The notes below the pieces were generated by a model. That model was not told where the DNA came from, searched no databases, and saw nothing but the letters and a program-made list of their open reading frames with translations. From Bacillota bacterium (GTDB lineage Bacteria > Bacillota > Clostridia > Acetivibrionales > DSM-2933): a stretch of 10,537 nucleotides of DNA. The DNA lies in NCBI GenBank assembly GCA_030705945.1, contig JAUZPS010000125.1, forward strand, positions 1-10,537, in the 5' to 3' direction. Shown here one piece after another: positions 1-7,030 of this stretch; within the stretch, counting starts at the first letter, position 1; each line of letters opens with the position of its first letter. The translations under genes were made by a program, and so were the position numbers.

Positions 1-47
1 GAATATGGTTGAAAGAATATTAATGATATGGGAAAGTTGAGTACCTC

Positions 48-195
48 TATATTTTGCAATAAACATTTTACATCCATTTTTAATATTGCAAAATATATAC
101 CTTGATTCATAAGTTGCGAAAAGTTCAGCTTTGATAGTAAAATGCAGATGTATTAACTGCATTTTTAATGTAAAATCTTTTTCGTAACTTATATA
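48..195 (+). repeat. two-hairpin intergenic element, copy 1 (candidate structured RNA)
   Basis: Hairpin 1 has perfect 13-bp arms (48-60 with 85-97) closing a 24-nt loop (61-84). A linker containing ATATACCTTGATT (95-107) leads to hairpin 2, whose outer arms 110-122 and 179-191 pair over 13 bp with one G.U wobble at 116:185. Inside it sits a perfect 9-bp hairpin (139-147 with 157-165). A diverged copy lies at 9794-9943 on the - strand, about 70% identical by eye. In both copies the wobbles (rather than A.C mismatches) fall on the strand given here, which suggests this is the transcribed strand. I do not recognise the family. It could be a non-coding RNA, a riboswitch-like leader or a MITE-type repeat. 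Confidence 0.6.
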
Positions 196-291
196 ACTAA
201 AAAAGTAATAAAGAAATTTTTACGTTATGGTAATATTTAACTGTTCATAAATCACTATAGAAAATCTAATAAAAATATGATATATTTTAAT

Positions 292-320
292 AAAAGTTAG
301 TAATTCTTTTACTAACTTTT
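292..320 (+). terminator. AT-rich intrinsic terminator upstream of ftsK
   Basis: The 12-bp arms AAAAGTTAGTAA (292-303) and TTACTAACTTTT (309-320) are perfectly complementary around a 5-nt loop, and one further T follows at 321. The T-run forms part of the stem, so the signal is AT-rich but well formed. It would end transcription coming from left of the window, or act in the ftsK leader. It lies 60 bp before the ftsK start. Confidence 0.55.
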
Positions 321-367
321 TCATTGTGTGAAAAAGTATGGGTCAATTAATGTTTTCTTAAGTTGCT

Positions 368-373
368 GGAGGG
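368..373 (+). promoter_or_regulatory. ribosome binding site fixing the ftsK TTG start
   Basis: GGAGGG lies 7 nt before TTG at 381. The upstream in-frame TTG at 363 precedes this site and cannot use it, so 381 is the better start. Confidence 0.7.
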
Positions 374-380
374 TTCCAAA

Positions 381-2834
381 TTGAAGGTCAAAAAAATACA
401 AAAGAAAAAATACAAGGAAAGTAATGCAGGAATTTTAAAATATAATCATGAGATAATGGGGTTAGTCCTCCTTACTCTGGGAATTCTGACTTTGATCAGC
501 ATATTCAATCAAAACCTTATCGGTGTGTTTGGAGGAGCGTCAAGGAGCTTCTTGCTTGGCTTCATGGGGATTCCGGCGTACGTTGTTCCTCCCATGCTCA
601 TTGTTTATTCCATCCTTATGATTTTTAAAAAGAATGACAGTAATATAAATAAAAGGTTCATTTACATTTTAATCGTTTTATTAATGTTATCCGCTTTGAT
701 TCAGACGGGCTTCTATGATTCTAAGAACTATGTAAACAAAGGGCTTGGCGGTAGTCTTGCATTCTTTTATAAAGAAAGCAATGAATTTAGAGGCGGAGGG
801 GTGCTAGGGGGCATTATAAGCATGCCATTCATATCATTATTTAAACAGCTTGGAACCCTGATAATTCTTACATCCTTTTCAATAATTATGATTATCCTTC
901 TTACAAACATGTCGTTAGCCGGTGTTTTTCGGAATATAAAAAAGAAAAGCGCCAAGTTAAAGGTGCTAAAAGGCTCAGGAAATAATGAAAAAGGTTCAAA
1001 TAATTTAGCTGTAGATGAAGGATTAGTTCATAAAAGAAAATTCAAGTTGATTAATTTTAATGCAGGAAGCGATGAAGATGATTCAGAAGATATTTTTATA
1101 AACAGCAAAAATATTAAAACAAATCCTAAAGAAAATATAAAAGAAAACTCAAAAGCGGCAAATAATTACAAAGAGTCTAACAGTTACAAAGAGCTGGGAA
1201 ATCTTAAAGAAACGGTCAACAAAAAGGGCGCTGAAGAAAAAAATTTAGAAAGCGCAATTGAAGATGATGTTGGATTCATAATGAAGGACATGAATAAAAA
1301 GAAAAATAAAATTGACGTTAACATGTATATAAATGATGTTGATAAAGAAATAGCTCTTCAGGGAAGACTTGAAAGCAGTTACAGTTTTCCCGCGCTTGAT
1401 TTGTTAAATGATAACCTTGAAGAGGTCGGCGATATTAAAACATTAAAGAATTCAGCCATGGAGGTTGCCAAAAAGCTGGAAGAGACTCTTCAAAGCTTTG
1501 GGGTTGAGGTAAAAGTTATTAACATCAGCAGGGGTCCTGCAGTTACAAGGTATGAGCTTCAACCAAGTCCAGGGGTTAAGGTTAGCAAAATAGTCAATCT
1601 TTCTGACGATATATCCCTTAATCTAGCTGCTTCAGGGGTAAGAATTGAGGCGCCAATTCCTGGCAAAGCCGCTATTGGTATAGAGGTTCCCAATAAAGAA
1701 GTTATTCCTGTGTACTTAAAAGAAGTCATTGAATCAAGAGATTTTCAGGAATTTCCTTCAAAATTGGCATTTTCTATTGGCAAAGACATATCGGGCAATA
1801 CAATCGTTGGCGATATAGGAAAAATGCCTCACTTGTTAATTGCCGGATCTACCGGTTCTGGTAAGAGTGTCTGTATTAACAGCATTATAGTAAGCCTTCT
1901 TTTTAAATCCTCGCCTGACGAGGTTAAGCTTTTGATGGTTGATCCAAAGGTTGTTGAACTTGGAATTTACAACGGAATTCCTCATCTCCTTATTCCTGTA
2001 GTTACAGATGCCCGCAAGGCTGCAGGAGCCCTTAACTGGGCGGTCCAAGAGATGGTTAACAGATATAAGCTTTTTGCGGAAAAAGGGGTCAGGGATATTA
2101 AGGGATATAATGCTCTAATTGATCAGAATGTCGATCAAGGGACGGCGCAGAAAAGAATGCCTCAGGTAGTAATAATTATAGACGAGTTGGCTGACCTTAT
2201 GATGGTCGCGCCTAACGAGGTTGAGGATGCTATATGCAGGTTGGCGCAAATGGCGAGAGCTGCCGGTATGCATCTGGTAATTGCCACACAGAGGCCGTCA
2301 GTTGATGTAATTACAGGAGTTATAAAAGCTAATATTCCTTCAAGAATCGCGTTTGCGGTAAGTTCACAGGTGGACTCGAGAACAATTCTTGATATGGCTG
2401 GAGCAGAGAAGCTTTTGGGCAAAGGGGACATGCTCTTCTATCCGGTTGGAGAACCAAAACCAATAAGGGTTAAAGGAGCTTTTGTTTCAGATAAAGAGGT
2501 TGAAAAGGTTGTTGAGTTTATAAAGACTCAAGGGGAAGTAGAATACAATAATGACCTTATTGATGAAATAAGCAACGCAAATCCCGAAGAAGAAAGCGAC
2601 CCTGGCGACAATGACGCTTTATTGCCTCAGGCTACAGAGTTGGTGGTGGAGGCTGGAATGGCTTCTGTTTCCCTTATACAAAGAAAATTTAAAGTAGGGT
2701 ACGCCCGGGCTGCCAGAATAATTGATCAGATGGAAGCTAGGGGAATAGTTGGGAAATTTGAAGGCAGCAAACCGCGACAGGTGCTCATATCGAGACAGCA
2801 GTGGCAGGAGTTGCAGATGGGCGAAAATAAGTAG
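381..2834 (+). CDS. ftsK: DNA translocase FtsK/SpoIIIE family
   Basis: Membrane-anchored, ATP-driven double-stranded DNA pump that moves chromosome ends out of the closing division septum or into the forespore. The protein is 817 aa from a TTG start, normal for the clostridial/Bacillus family. Four to five hydrophobic segments occupy about residues 25-176. A charged K/N/E-rich linker (about 200-330) follows, then the alpha-beta motor. Walker A is GSTGSGKS at 489-496 (K495) and Walker B is VVIIIDELADLMM with D601 and E602. The C-terminal gamma winged helix (about 745-807) contains LIQRKFKVGYARAARIIDQ and PRQVLI, which in SpoIIIE reads the SRS polarity sequences. It ends with TAG. I cannot tell the vegetative FtsK role from the sporulation SpoIIIE role from sequence alone. 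It appears monocistronic, with a terminator before it and a weak one after. Confidence 0.95.
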   Translation: MKVKKIQKKKYKESNAGILKYNHEIMGLVLLTLGILTLISIFNQNLIGVFGGASRSFLLGFMGIPAYVVPPMLIVYSILMIFKKNDSNINKRFIYILIVLLMLSALIQTGFYDSKNYVNKGLGGSLAFFYKESNEFRGGGVLGGIISMPFISLFKQLGTLIILTSFSIIMIILLTNMSLAGVFRNIKKKSAKLKVLKGSGNNEKGSNNLAVDEGLVHKRKFKLINFNAGSDEDDSEDIFINSKNIKTNPKENIKENSKAANNYKESNSYKELGNLKETVNKKGAEEKNLESAIEDDVGFIMKDMNKKKNKIDVNMYINDVDKEIALQGRLESSYSFPALDLLNDNLEEVGDIKTLKNSAMEVAKKLEETLQSFGVEVKVINISRGPAVTRYELQPSPGVKVSKIVNLSDDISLNLAASGVRIEAPIPGKAAIGIEVPNKEVIPVYLKEVIESRDFQEFPSKLAFSIGKDISGNTIVGDIGKMPHLLIAGSTGSGKSVCINSIIVSLLFKSSPDEVKLLMVDPKVVELGIYNGIPHLLIPVVTDARKAAGALNWAVQEMVNRYKLFAEKGVRDIKGYNALIDQNVDQGTAQKRMPQVVIIIDELADLMMVAPNEVEDAICRLAQMARAAGMHLVIATQRPSVDVITGVIKANIPSRIAFAVSSQVDSRTILDMAGAEKLLGKGDMLFYPVGEPKPIRVKGAFVSDKEVEKVVEFIKTQGEVEYNNDLIDEISNANPEEESDPGDNDALLPQATELVVEAGMASVSLIQRKFKVGYARAARIIDQMEARGIVGKFEGSKPRQVLISRQQWQELQMGENK

Positions 2835-2975
2835 TATACTTAATTAATTTCCAGAATATATTTTGTAATATATATTGCAATTTTCTTTACATTTGTCTAT
2901 CTATAGGAGAAACTTTTAAAGACTAAATAGCAATGAATATTTTGATCAGTTAAATATATTTAATAAAATGTATAT

Positions 2976-3001
2976 AAAAAGCTTTATTAATAAGTTTTTT
3001 T
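2976..3001 (+). terminator. possible weak terminator after ftsK
   Basis: AAAAA-G-CTT (2976-2984) pairs with AAG-TTTTT (2992-2999), with one bulged G and a 7-nt loop, and the T-run continues to 3001. It is weak, AT-only apart from one C-G pair, and lies about 140 nt past the ftsK stop. No better terminator is visible there. Confidence 0.3.
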
Positions 3002-3043
3002 GTTGTATAATTTACTAGATGTTTTATAGAAGAAATTTATCGT

Positions 3044-3069
3044 TATAGTCAGTTCTTGGAACGACTATA
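3044..3069. promoter_or_regulatory. dyad symmetry in the sugar-operon control region
   Basis: TATAGTC-a-GTTC (3044-3055) is complementary to GAAC-GACTATA (3059-3069) around a TTG loop: 11 bp with one bulged A. No T-run follows, so it is not a normal terminator. It lies about 225 bp upstream of the sigma-A -35 box. A TATAAT at 3006-3011 precedes it without a good -35. It may be an operator or a small RNA hairpin. Confidence 0.35.
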
Positions 3070-3140
3070 TATTGTTATTTAGAGGCATAGATGTTTACAT
3101 AACTATTTATATTTACATAAAACAAGAAAAAATAGTTAAA

Positions 3141-3180
3141 TTGATTTAATTTTATCTAAGTTTGTTTAATTTTATCTTTT
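3141..3180. repeat. two 20-bp tandem repeats upstream of the sugar-operon promoter
   Basis: Two adjacent 20-bp units share TTTAATTTTATCT exactly (3145-3157 and 3165-3177), with 20-bp periodicity, about two turns of the DNA helix. This places both sites on one DNA face about 115-150 bp upstream of the -35 box, as for tandem activator sites. The low complexity makes chance a real alternative. Confidence 0.35.
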
Positions 3181-3293
3181 AATCTGAATAATATTTTTGA
3201 TTCAATTCTATTCTTAAAAAATTGTGTATAATATTGCATAAAAGTTGCTATAAAAACTATGGGTTTTATATAAGATTTGCACAAAATATTCAC

Positions 3294-3322
3294 TTGACAT
3301 TATTTGCTTCGAGAATTAATAT
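3294..3322 (+). promoter_or_regulatory. sigma-A promoter of the sugar ABC transporter operon
   Basis: A consensus -35 TTGACA (3294-3299) is followed by a 17-bp spacer and the -10 TAATAT (3317-3322). The predicted start is near 3329, giving a leader of about 128 nt before the binding-protein ATG. I saw no convincing CcpA (cre) operator around it. Confidence 0.75.
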
Positions 3323-3361
3323 AAAATAGGAACAGATTTAAGGTCACTCCTTGAATATGCT

Positions 3362-3398
3362 CCTGACATATCTTTGATATTATATCATAGAGATCAGG
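3362..3398 (+). promoter_or_regulatory. hairpin in the 5' leader of the binding-protein mRNA
   Basis: CCTGA (3362-3366) pairs with TCAGG (3394-3398). Inside, TCT/AGA and TGAT/ATCA pair around ATTAT, giving about 12 bp interrupted by small internal loops. It lies between the predicted transcription start and the ribosome site AAGGAGG (3444-3450), without a T-run. It may stabilise the transcript or regulate it. Confidence 0.4.
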
Positions 3399-3457
3399 TG
3401 CCGAGCCTTATTTCTATGAGCTTAATATACATTACATACATATAAGGAGGAAAAAAA

Positions 3458-4846
3458 ATGAAAAGGTTCAAAAAACTTTTGGCAGTTGTGGCATGTGTAT
3501 CAATGATGTCAACTATGTTTGCAGCTTGTGGTAGCTCAGGTGATTCTACTAATTCCCCAGCTCCTGACACTTCAGCATCACCTTCAGCTGAGGCATCAGT
3601 AGCTCCTTCAGCAGATGCGTCAGTTGCTCCTTCAGCAGTTGACAAGACAGCAGTAAAAGGTGAAATTTCTTTCTGGCACTTCAACAAAGACGAAGGTCCA
3701 AACATTGTTAAAGCATTCAATGCTGCTTATCCTAATGTTAAAGTTAACCTTTCAATCGTTCCAGACAAAGATCAACAGTATCAAAACAAAATCACTTCTG
3801 CTATCAGAGCTGGATCAGGCGTACCTGATGTATTCTCAGCAGAATCAGCTTTTGTTAAGAGATTCGTTGAAATGCCTGACGCATTTGCTGATTTGACAGC
3901 AAAAGCTAAAGACGTTGTTGGAAACATGGTACCTTACACAGTTGCTGTTGGTACTGACAAAAATGGTGTATTAAGAGCATTATCACACCAAGCAGCTGCA
4001 GGAGCTATAGCTTACAAAAAAGCAGCAGCTAAACAATACTTAGGAACTGATGATCCTGCTCAGATAGCTGATATGCTTTCAAGTCAGGATAAGATGATAG
4101 CAACTGCTAAGACTTTGAAAGAAAAGAGCGGTGGAAAAGTTGCATTGTTCCCAACTTTCGAAGAACCACAGAAAATGTACCTCGGCGGACGTAGCCAAGG
4201 ATGGGTTTCTGCTGATAACAAACTTACAATTGACCAGAAAATGTTAGACTTTATAGATTTTGCTAAAACATTAAGAGACAACAAATATGAAGCTGCTCTT
4301 GACCAGTGGTCACCAGGATGGTCATCTGCTATAGCTGCAGACGACAAAGCTTTAGTATGGGCTTGCCCAACATGGGGTATTCCATGGATCGTTGGATCAA
4401 ACGACAAGAAAGCTGCTGATGGCGGAAGATGGGCTATAGCTAAACCACCATTTGCATATTTCTGGGGTGGTACTTGGTTTGGTATTTACAGCAAGTCAGA
4501 TAAGCAAGACCTTGCTTGGGATTTCTTAAGCCAATTCACAGCTGATAAAGACGCTATGAAGAAATGGGCTATAGACAATCAGGACTTCCCGAACAACTTA
4601 GCAGCTATTGCTGAGGGTTCACCTGAAGACAGCAAGATCGTTGGAACAAACGTATTCAAGTTCTATGAACCATTCATCAAAGACATCAACGGTAGCATTC
4701 TTACTAAGTACGATGATACTATAGAAAATGCATTTGTTGATTGTATGAGATCATACTTAGCTGGTAAGATCAAGACTAAGGATGAAATGATCAAGACATT
4801 CAAAGATAAAGTTAAGACTAACTTGAAAGACATCACTGTTGAATAA
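3458..4846 (+). CDS. sugar ABC transporter substrate-binding lipoprotein (family 1, CUT1)
   Basis: Extracellular, membrane-tethered receptor that delivers a sugar, probably cellobiose or cellodextrins, to the two permeases encoded next. The 462-aa protein starts at ATG 7 nt after AAGGAGG. A signal peptide with a KRFKK start, a hydrophobic core and lipobox FAAC makes C24 the acylated residue. Residues about 25-65 form an S/A/P/D-rich flexible linker. The mature domain begins KGEISFWHFN and has the usual family-1 layout, rich in Trp in the second half (PGWSS, CPTWGIPW, FWGGTWFGIY), as expected for stacking on sugar rings. Frequent C-ending codons for Phe, Asn and Asp suggest high expression compared with ftsK. 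The substrate is inferred from the downstream cellobiose phosphorylase; exact chain-length preference cannot be read from sequence. It resembles the CbpB/CuaA type of clostridial cellodextrin-binding proteins. Confidence 0.9.
   Translation: MKRFKKLLAVVACVSMMSTMFAACGSSGDSTNSPAPDTSASPSAEASVAPSADASVAPSAVDKTAVKGEISFWHFNKDEGPNIVKAFNAAYPNVKVNLSIVPDKDQQYQNKITSAIRAGSGVPDVFSAESAFVKRFVEMPDAFADLTAKAKDVVGNMVPYTVAVGTDKNGVLRALSHQAAAGAIAYKKAAAKQYLGTDDPAQIADMLSSQDKMIATAKTLKEKSGGKVALFPTFEEPQKMYLGGRSQGWVSADNKLTIDQKMLDFIDFAKTLRDNKYEAALDQWSPGWSSAIAADDKALVWACPTWGIPWIVGSNDKKAADGGRWAIAKPPFAYFWGGTWFGIYSKSDKQDLAWDFLSQFTADKDAMKKWAIDNQDFPNNLAAIAEGSPEDSKIVGTNVFKFYEPFIKDINGSILTKYDDTIENAFVDCMRSYLAGKIKTKDEMIKTFKDKVKTNLKDITVE
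3590..3637 (+). repeat. 24-bp in-frame tandem repeat in the lipoprotein linker
   Basis: Two 24-bp units (3590-3613, 3614-3637) encode EASVAPSA and DASVAPSA. The repeat lengthens the flexible tether between the lipid anchor and the sugar-binding domain. Repeats of this kind can change length by slippage. Confidence 0.8.
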
Positions 4847-4859
4847 TATCAACAACCAA

Positions 4860-4889
4860 GCCCTATTAACCCACTAGGGTTAATAGGGC
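4860..4889 (+). promoter_or_regulatory. strong intercistronic stem-loop between binding protein and permease
   Basis: GCCCTATTAACCC (4860-4872) and GGGTTAATAGGGC (4877-4889) form a perfect 13-bp stem with loop ACTA, 13 nt after the binding-protein stop and just before the next ribosome site. No T-run follows, so it is unlikely to be a full terminator. Known behaviour of such operons, and of processed transcripts in C. cellulolyticum, suggests that it protects the 3' end of the binding-protein message, giving more binding protein than permease. Confidence 0.8.
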
Positions 4890-4906
4890 GATTCAATTAA
4901 TATTCT

Positions 4907-4915
4907 AGGAGGGGG
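4907..4915 (+). promoter_or_regulatory. ribosome binding site for the TTG start of permease 1
   Basis: AGGAGGGGG, an unusually strong site, sits a few nt before TTG at 4920, with the GGAGG core ending 7 nt away. It compensates for a weak start codon and sits directly after the intercistronic hairpin. Confidence 0.75.
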
Positions 4916-4919
4916 AACT

Positions 4920-5831
4920 TTGTTAAATAAATTAAGAGCAGGAGATAAATACGGTCAATATGGCTATATTTTTATTGCCCCTTTTTTTCTTGTATTAGCA
5001 ATTTTTACAATTTTTCCAATGTGTTACTCTCTTTATTTAAGTTTAACAAGTTGGGATGGAAGTACAGTAGCTCCCAAGATTGTCGGATTTGCTAATTATG
5101 TAGATCTGCTGAAAGATGATACTTTCAGACAAGCAGTTGCTAACACGTTAATAATTTGGTTATCAAACGTAGCGCCACAGATGATATGCGCTATCGGACT
5201 TGCTGCTATACTTACTGATAAATACACTGAAATTAAAGGAAAAGGCTTCTTTAGAGCTATTTATTATTTGCCAAACCTTGTAACAATGGCATCTGTTGGT
5301 TTGTTGTTCTACTATATCCTTGACTGGCAATCTGGTTCACTTAATTTTCTTCTTGTGAAGATTCATGTATTTAAAGAACCATTTAACTGGCTCCAGGATC
5401 CAACAGCTACAAGAGGAGCGATTTCATTTACTCTCTGGTGGATGTGGTTTGGTTATAGTATGATCATTTTCATGGCGGGAATCAAAGCAATTCCTGAAGA
5501 TCTTTTTGAGGCTGCTCATGTTGACGGGGCAAACAGAATGCAAACATTCTTAAATATAACTATACCTGGTATCAAGGGTAGTATAATGTATAACTGTGTA
5601 ACTTCCGTTATCGGTGGTTTGACAATGTTTGATATTCCTTATGTTTTGACAAATGGCGTAGGTTCACCATTAGACAAAGGATTAACAATTGTGAACTATA
5701 TGTACAACATGACATTTAAAAATTATAACTTTGGTTATGGTGCAACAATTTACGCCGGTATGTTTGTAATAGTTCTTATATTTGTTGCAATAGCCTTCAA
5801 AATGCTTGATAAAAATTTAGCTACAAATTAA
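4920..5831 (+). CDS. sugar ABC transporter permease 1 (MalF type)
   Basis: Inner-membrane channel subunit of a CUT1 importer, 303 aa, TTG start. The N-terminus GQYGYIFIAPFFLVLAIFTI is the first membrane segment, with six predicted in all. The BPD_transp_1 EAA loop is at E197 onward (EAAHVDGANRMQTFLNITIP), the cytoplasmic contact site for the ATPase subunit. Its length fits the short MalF-type subunits of Gram-positive bacteria, such as UgpA, which lack the large periplasmic insert of E. coli MalF. It is followed after 15 nt by permease 2, so the two are translated from one mRNA. No ATPase gene is present in the operon. Confidence 0.93.
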   Translation: MLNKLRAGDKYGQYGYIFIAPFFLVLAIFTIFPMCYSLYLSLTSWDGSTVAPKIVGFANYVDLLKDDTFRQAVANTLIIWLSNVAPQMICAIGLAAILTDKYTEIKGKGFFRAIYYLPNLVTMASVGLLFYYILDWQSGSLNFLLVKIHVFKEPFNWLQDPTATRGAISFTLWWMWFGYSMIIFMAGIKAIPEDLFEAAHVDGANRMQTFLNITIPGIKGSIMYNCVTSVIGGLTMFDIPYVLTNGVGSPLDKGLTIVNYMYNMTFKNYNFGYGATIYAGMFVIVLIFVAIAFKMLDKNLATN

Positions 5832-5833
5832 GA

Positions 5834-5838
5834 AGGGG
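5834..5838 (+). promoter_or_regulatory. ribosome binding site fixing the ATG start of permease 2
   Basis: AGGGG (AAGGGG including the preceding base) ends 8 nt before ATG at 5847. The in-frame GTG at 5838 overlaps this site and so cannot be the start. Confidence 0.65.
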
Positions 5839-5846
5839 TGAATGTA

Positions 5847-6704
5847 ATGAGCTATAGTGCAAACTATAGTGGTGCAACTGCAAAAAATCTTAATGGAAAT
5901 TTTAATACTGTAAAGAAAAAGGGAAGCTTTAGCATAGGTAAAGGAATATTATACATTTTTTTATCATTACTCGCTGTTGTGTGCGCTTTACCTTTTTACT
6001 TTATGATAATTAACTCGACGCATTCAAGCGCGGATATTGCTCAGAAGTTTTTGCTTTTACCAGGTCTTGATTTTCTGGATAATTACAACAGAATGATAAA
6101 GCTTGTTCCTATCTGGACCGGGTTTTTTAACAGTTTGGTTATAGCAACTTGCGCAACAGTATTATCCGGATATTTTGGAGCGTTGACTTCATTTGGATTT
6201 GCAAAATATAAATTCAAAGGAAAAGAATTTTTATTTGCGATTGTATTGGCATCACTTATCGTACCACAACAAATAGCTTTAGTTGGATTTTATAAAGTAG
6301 TAAGCTCAATTCATCTTATGAATAACAGAGCTGCTTTGGTAATACCAGCAATAGCAAGCGCAAGCGTTGTTTTCTTTGTGCGTTATTATATACAGTCCGC
6401 AGTTTCCGACTCGGTTATGGAATCTGCAAGAATGGACGGATGTGGAGAATTCAGAATATTTAATAGTATTATATTACCGATGATTGTTCCTTCATTGGCA
6501 ACAATGTCCATATTTACTTTTATAGGTTCTTGGAATAGTTACTTATTACCATTATTTATATTAAGTGATCAGAATAAATATACTGTTCCTCTTATGACTG
6601 CTCTTTCAAAGGGTGTATATCAGAATGACTACGGCGCAGTTTATGCATGTATCGCGATATCAATGATGCCTATTATTGTTGTTTTCTCATTCTGTTCAAA
6701 GTAG
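5847..6704 (+). CDS. sugar ABC transporter permease 2 (MalG type), C-terminally truncated by an in-frame TAG
   Basis: Second membrane channel subunit of the importer. As read it is 285 aa. After a variable N-terminus, six membrane segments follow, and the EAA loop begins at E192 (ESARMDGCGEFRIFNSIILP). The frame stops at TAG 6702-6704 right after FCSK, but the same frame continues for 12 codons, IIGGLTAGAVKE, to TAA at 6743. That is the classic MalG-family C-terminus (GLTAGAVKG). So TAG very probably replaces a sense codon, most simply CAG (Gln) by one C-to-T change, and an intact product would be 298 aa. All membrane segments and the EAA loop survive. In MalFGK2 the MalG tail inserts at the ATPase dimer interface, so coupling could suffer. 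The alternatives are readthrough or a sequencing error. Confidence 0.85.
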   Translation: MSYSANYSGATAKNLNGNFNTVKKKGSFSIGKGILYIFLSLLAVVCALPFYFMIINSTHSSADIAQKFLLLPGLDFLDNYNRMIKLVPIWTGFFNSLVIATCATVLSGYFGALTSFGFAKYKFKGKEFLFAIVLASLIVPQQIALVGFYKVVSSIHLMNNRAALVIPAIASASVVFFVRYYIQSAVSDSVMESARMDGCGEFRIFNSIILPMIVPSLATMSIFTFIGSWNSYLLPLFILSDQNKYTVPLMTALSKGVYQNDYGAVYACIAISMMPIIVVFSFCSK

Positions 6705-6743
6705 ATTATCGGCGGTTTAACTGCTGGAGCTGTTAAAGAGTAA
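6705..6743 (+). other. orphaned C-terminal codons of permease 2 beyond the TAG
   Basis: In the same frame as permease 2 these bases read IIGGLTAGAVKE then TAA. The conserved tail is intact with no further lesions, which points to a recent mutation, readthrough or an error, not long decay. Confidence 0.8.
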
Positions 6744-6865
6744 TCGGGATTGTTTATATCTTCTCAACAGCTATATAATTTAGTGATTAATATATATTTT
6801 TATTTTAATTAATGTTAGATTTTTAAACTTAATAAACTTGGAATATAAGGCTGTTATAAGGTTTT

Positions 6866-6902
6866 CTTACAAAATTTCACCCTATAATGGTCTTTTTGTA
6901 AG
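6866..6902 (+). other. hairpin in the permease 2-phosphorylase gap (possible operon end)
   Basis: CTTACAAAA (6866-6874) pairs with TTTTGTAAG (6894-6902) over 9 bp around a 19-nt loop that can form an extra ACC/GGT pairing. No T-run follows, so termination would be weak. Apart from this and the palindrome at 6954 the 6744-7118 gap shows no gene. Confidence 0.4.
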
Positions 6903-6953
6903 TAGAAGTTTTAACTCATACTTTTTATAGCATATTATTATATTAAAAACACT

Positions 6954-7030
6954 ATTAATCATGCATTTAGCAGAGCAAAATAACGAACGGTTTTATGGTA
7001 TTTTGCGATAGATAAATGTAAAAGATTAAT
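6954..7030 (-). repeat. palindromic 78-bp repeat, copy 1 (77 bp, inverted relative to copies 2 and 3)
   Basis: Read on the - strand it matches the copies at 9594 and 10207. It has ATTAAT ends, inner arms GCAAAATA/TATTTTGC, and the loop region CCGTTCGTT shared almost exactly with copy 2. It folds into a long interrupted hairpin. It sits between the permeases and the phosphorylase. Confidence 0.8.

Noticed and set aside
2..40. Short open frame ending in TGA at 38-40, possibly the tail of a gene left of the window (NMVERILMIWES).
   Set aside because: Only 12 codons with no recognisable motif; it could equally be chance.
2162..2431. Open frame of 89 codons on the - strand inside ftsK.
   Set aside because: Antisense to the conserved motor domain and without family resemblance or start signals.
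2887..2910. ACATTTGTCTAT stretch matching part of palindrome copy 3.
   Set aside because: Only about 12 bp shared and no second arm; at this AT content it may be chance, or at most a degraded remnant.
3240..3457. Catabolite-repression (cre) operator near the sugar-operon promoter.
   Set aside because: I found no sequence close to the TGNAANCGNTNNCA pattern.
3394..3720. Open frame of 108 codons on the - strand.
   Set aside because: It lies antisense to the signal peptide and repetitive linker of the binding protein; its A/E/G-rich composition simply mirrors the repeats, and there is no ribosome site.
6702..6704. TAG as a reassigned sense codon genome-wide.
   Set aside because: ftsK terminates naturally with TAG at 2832-2834 after a normal C-terminus, so TAG works as stop in this genome.
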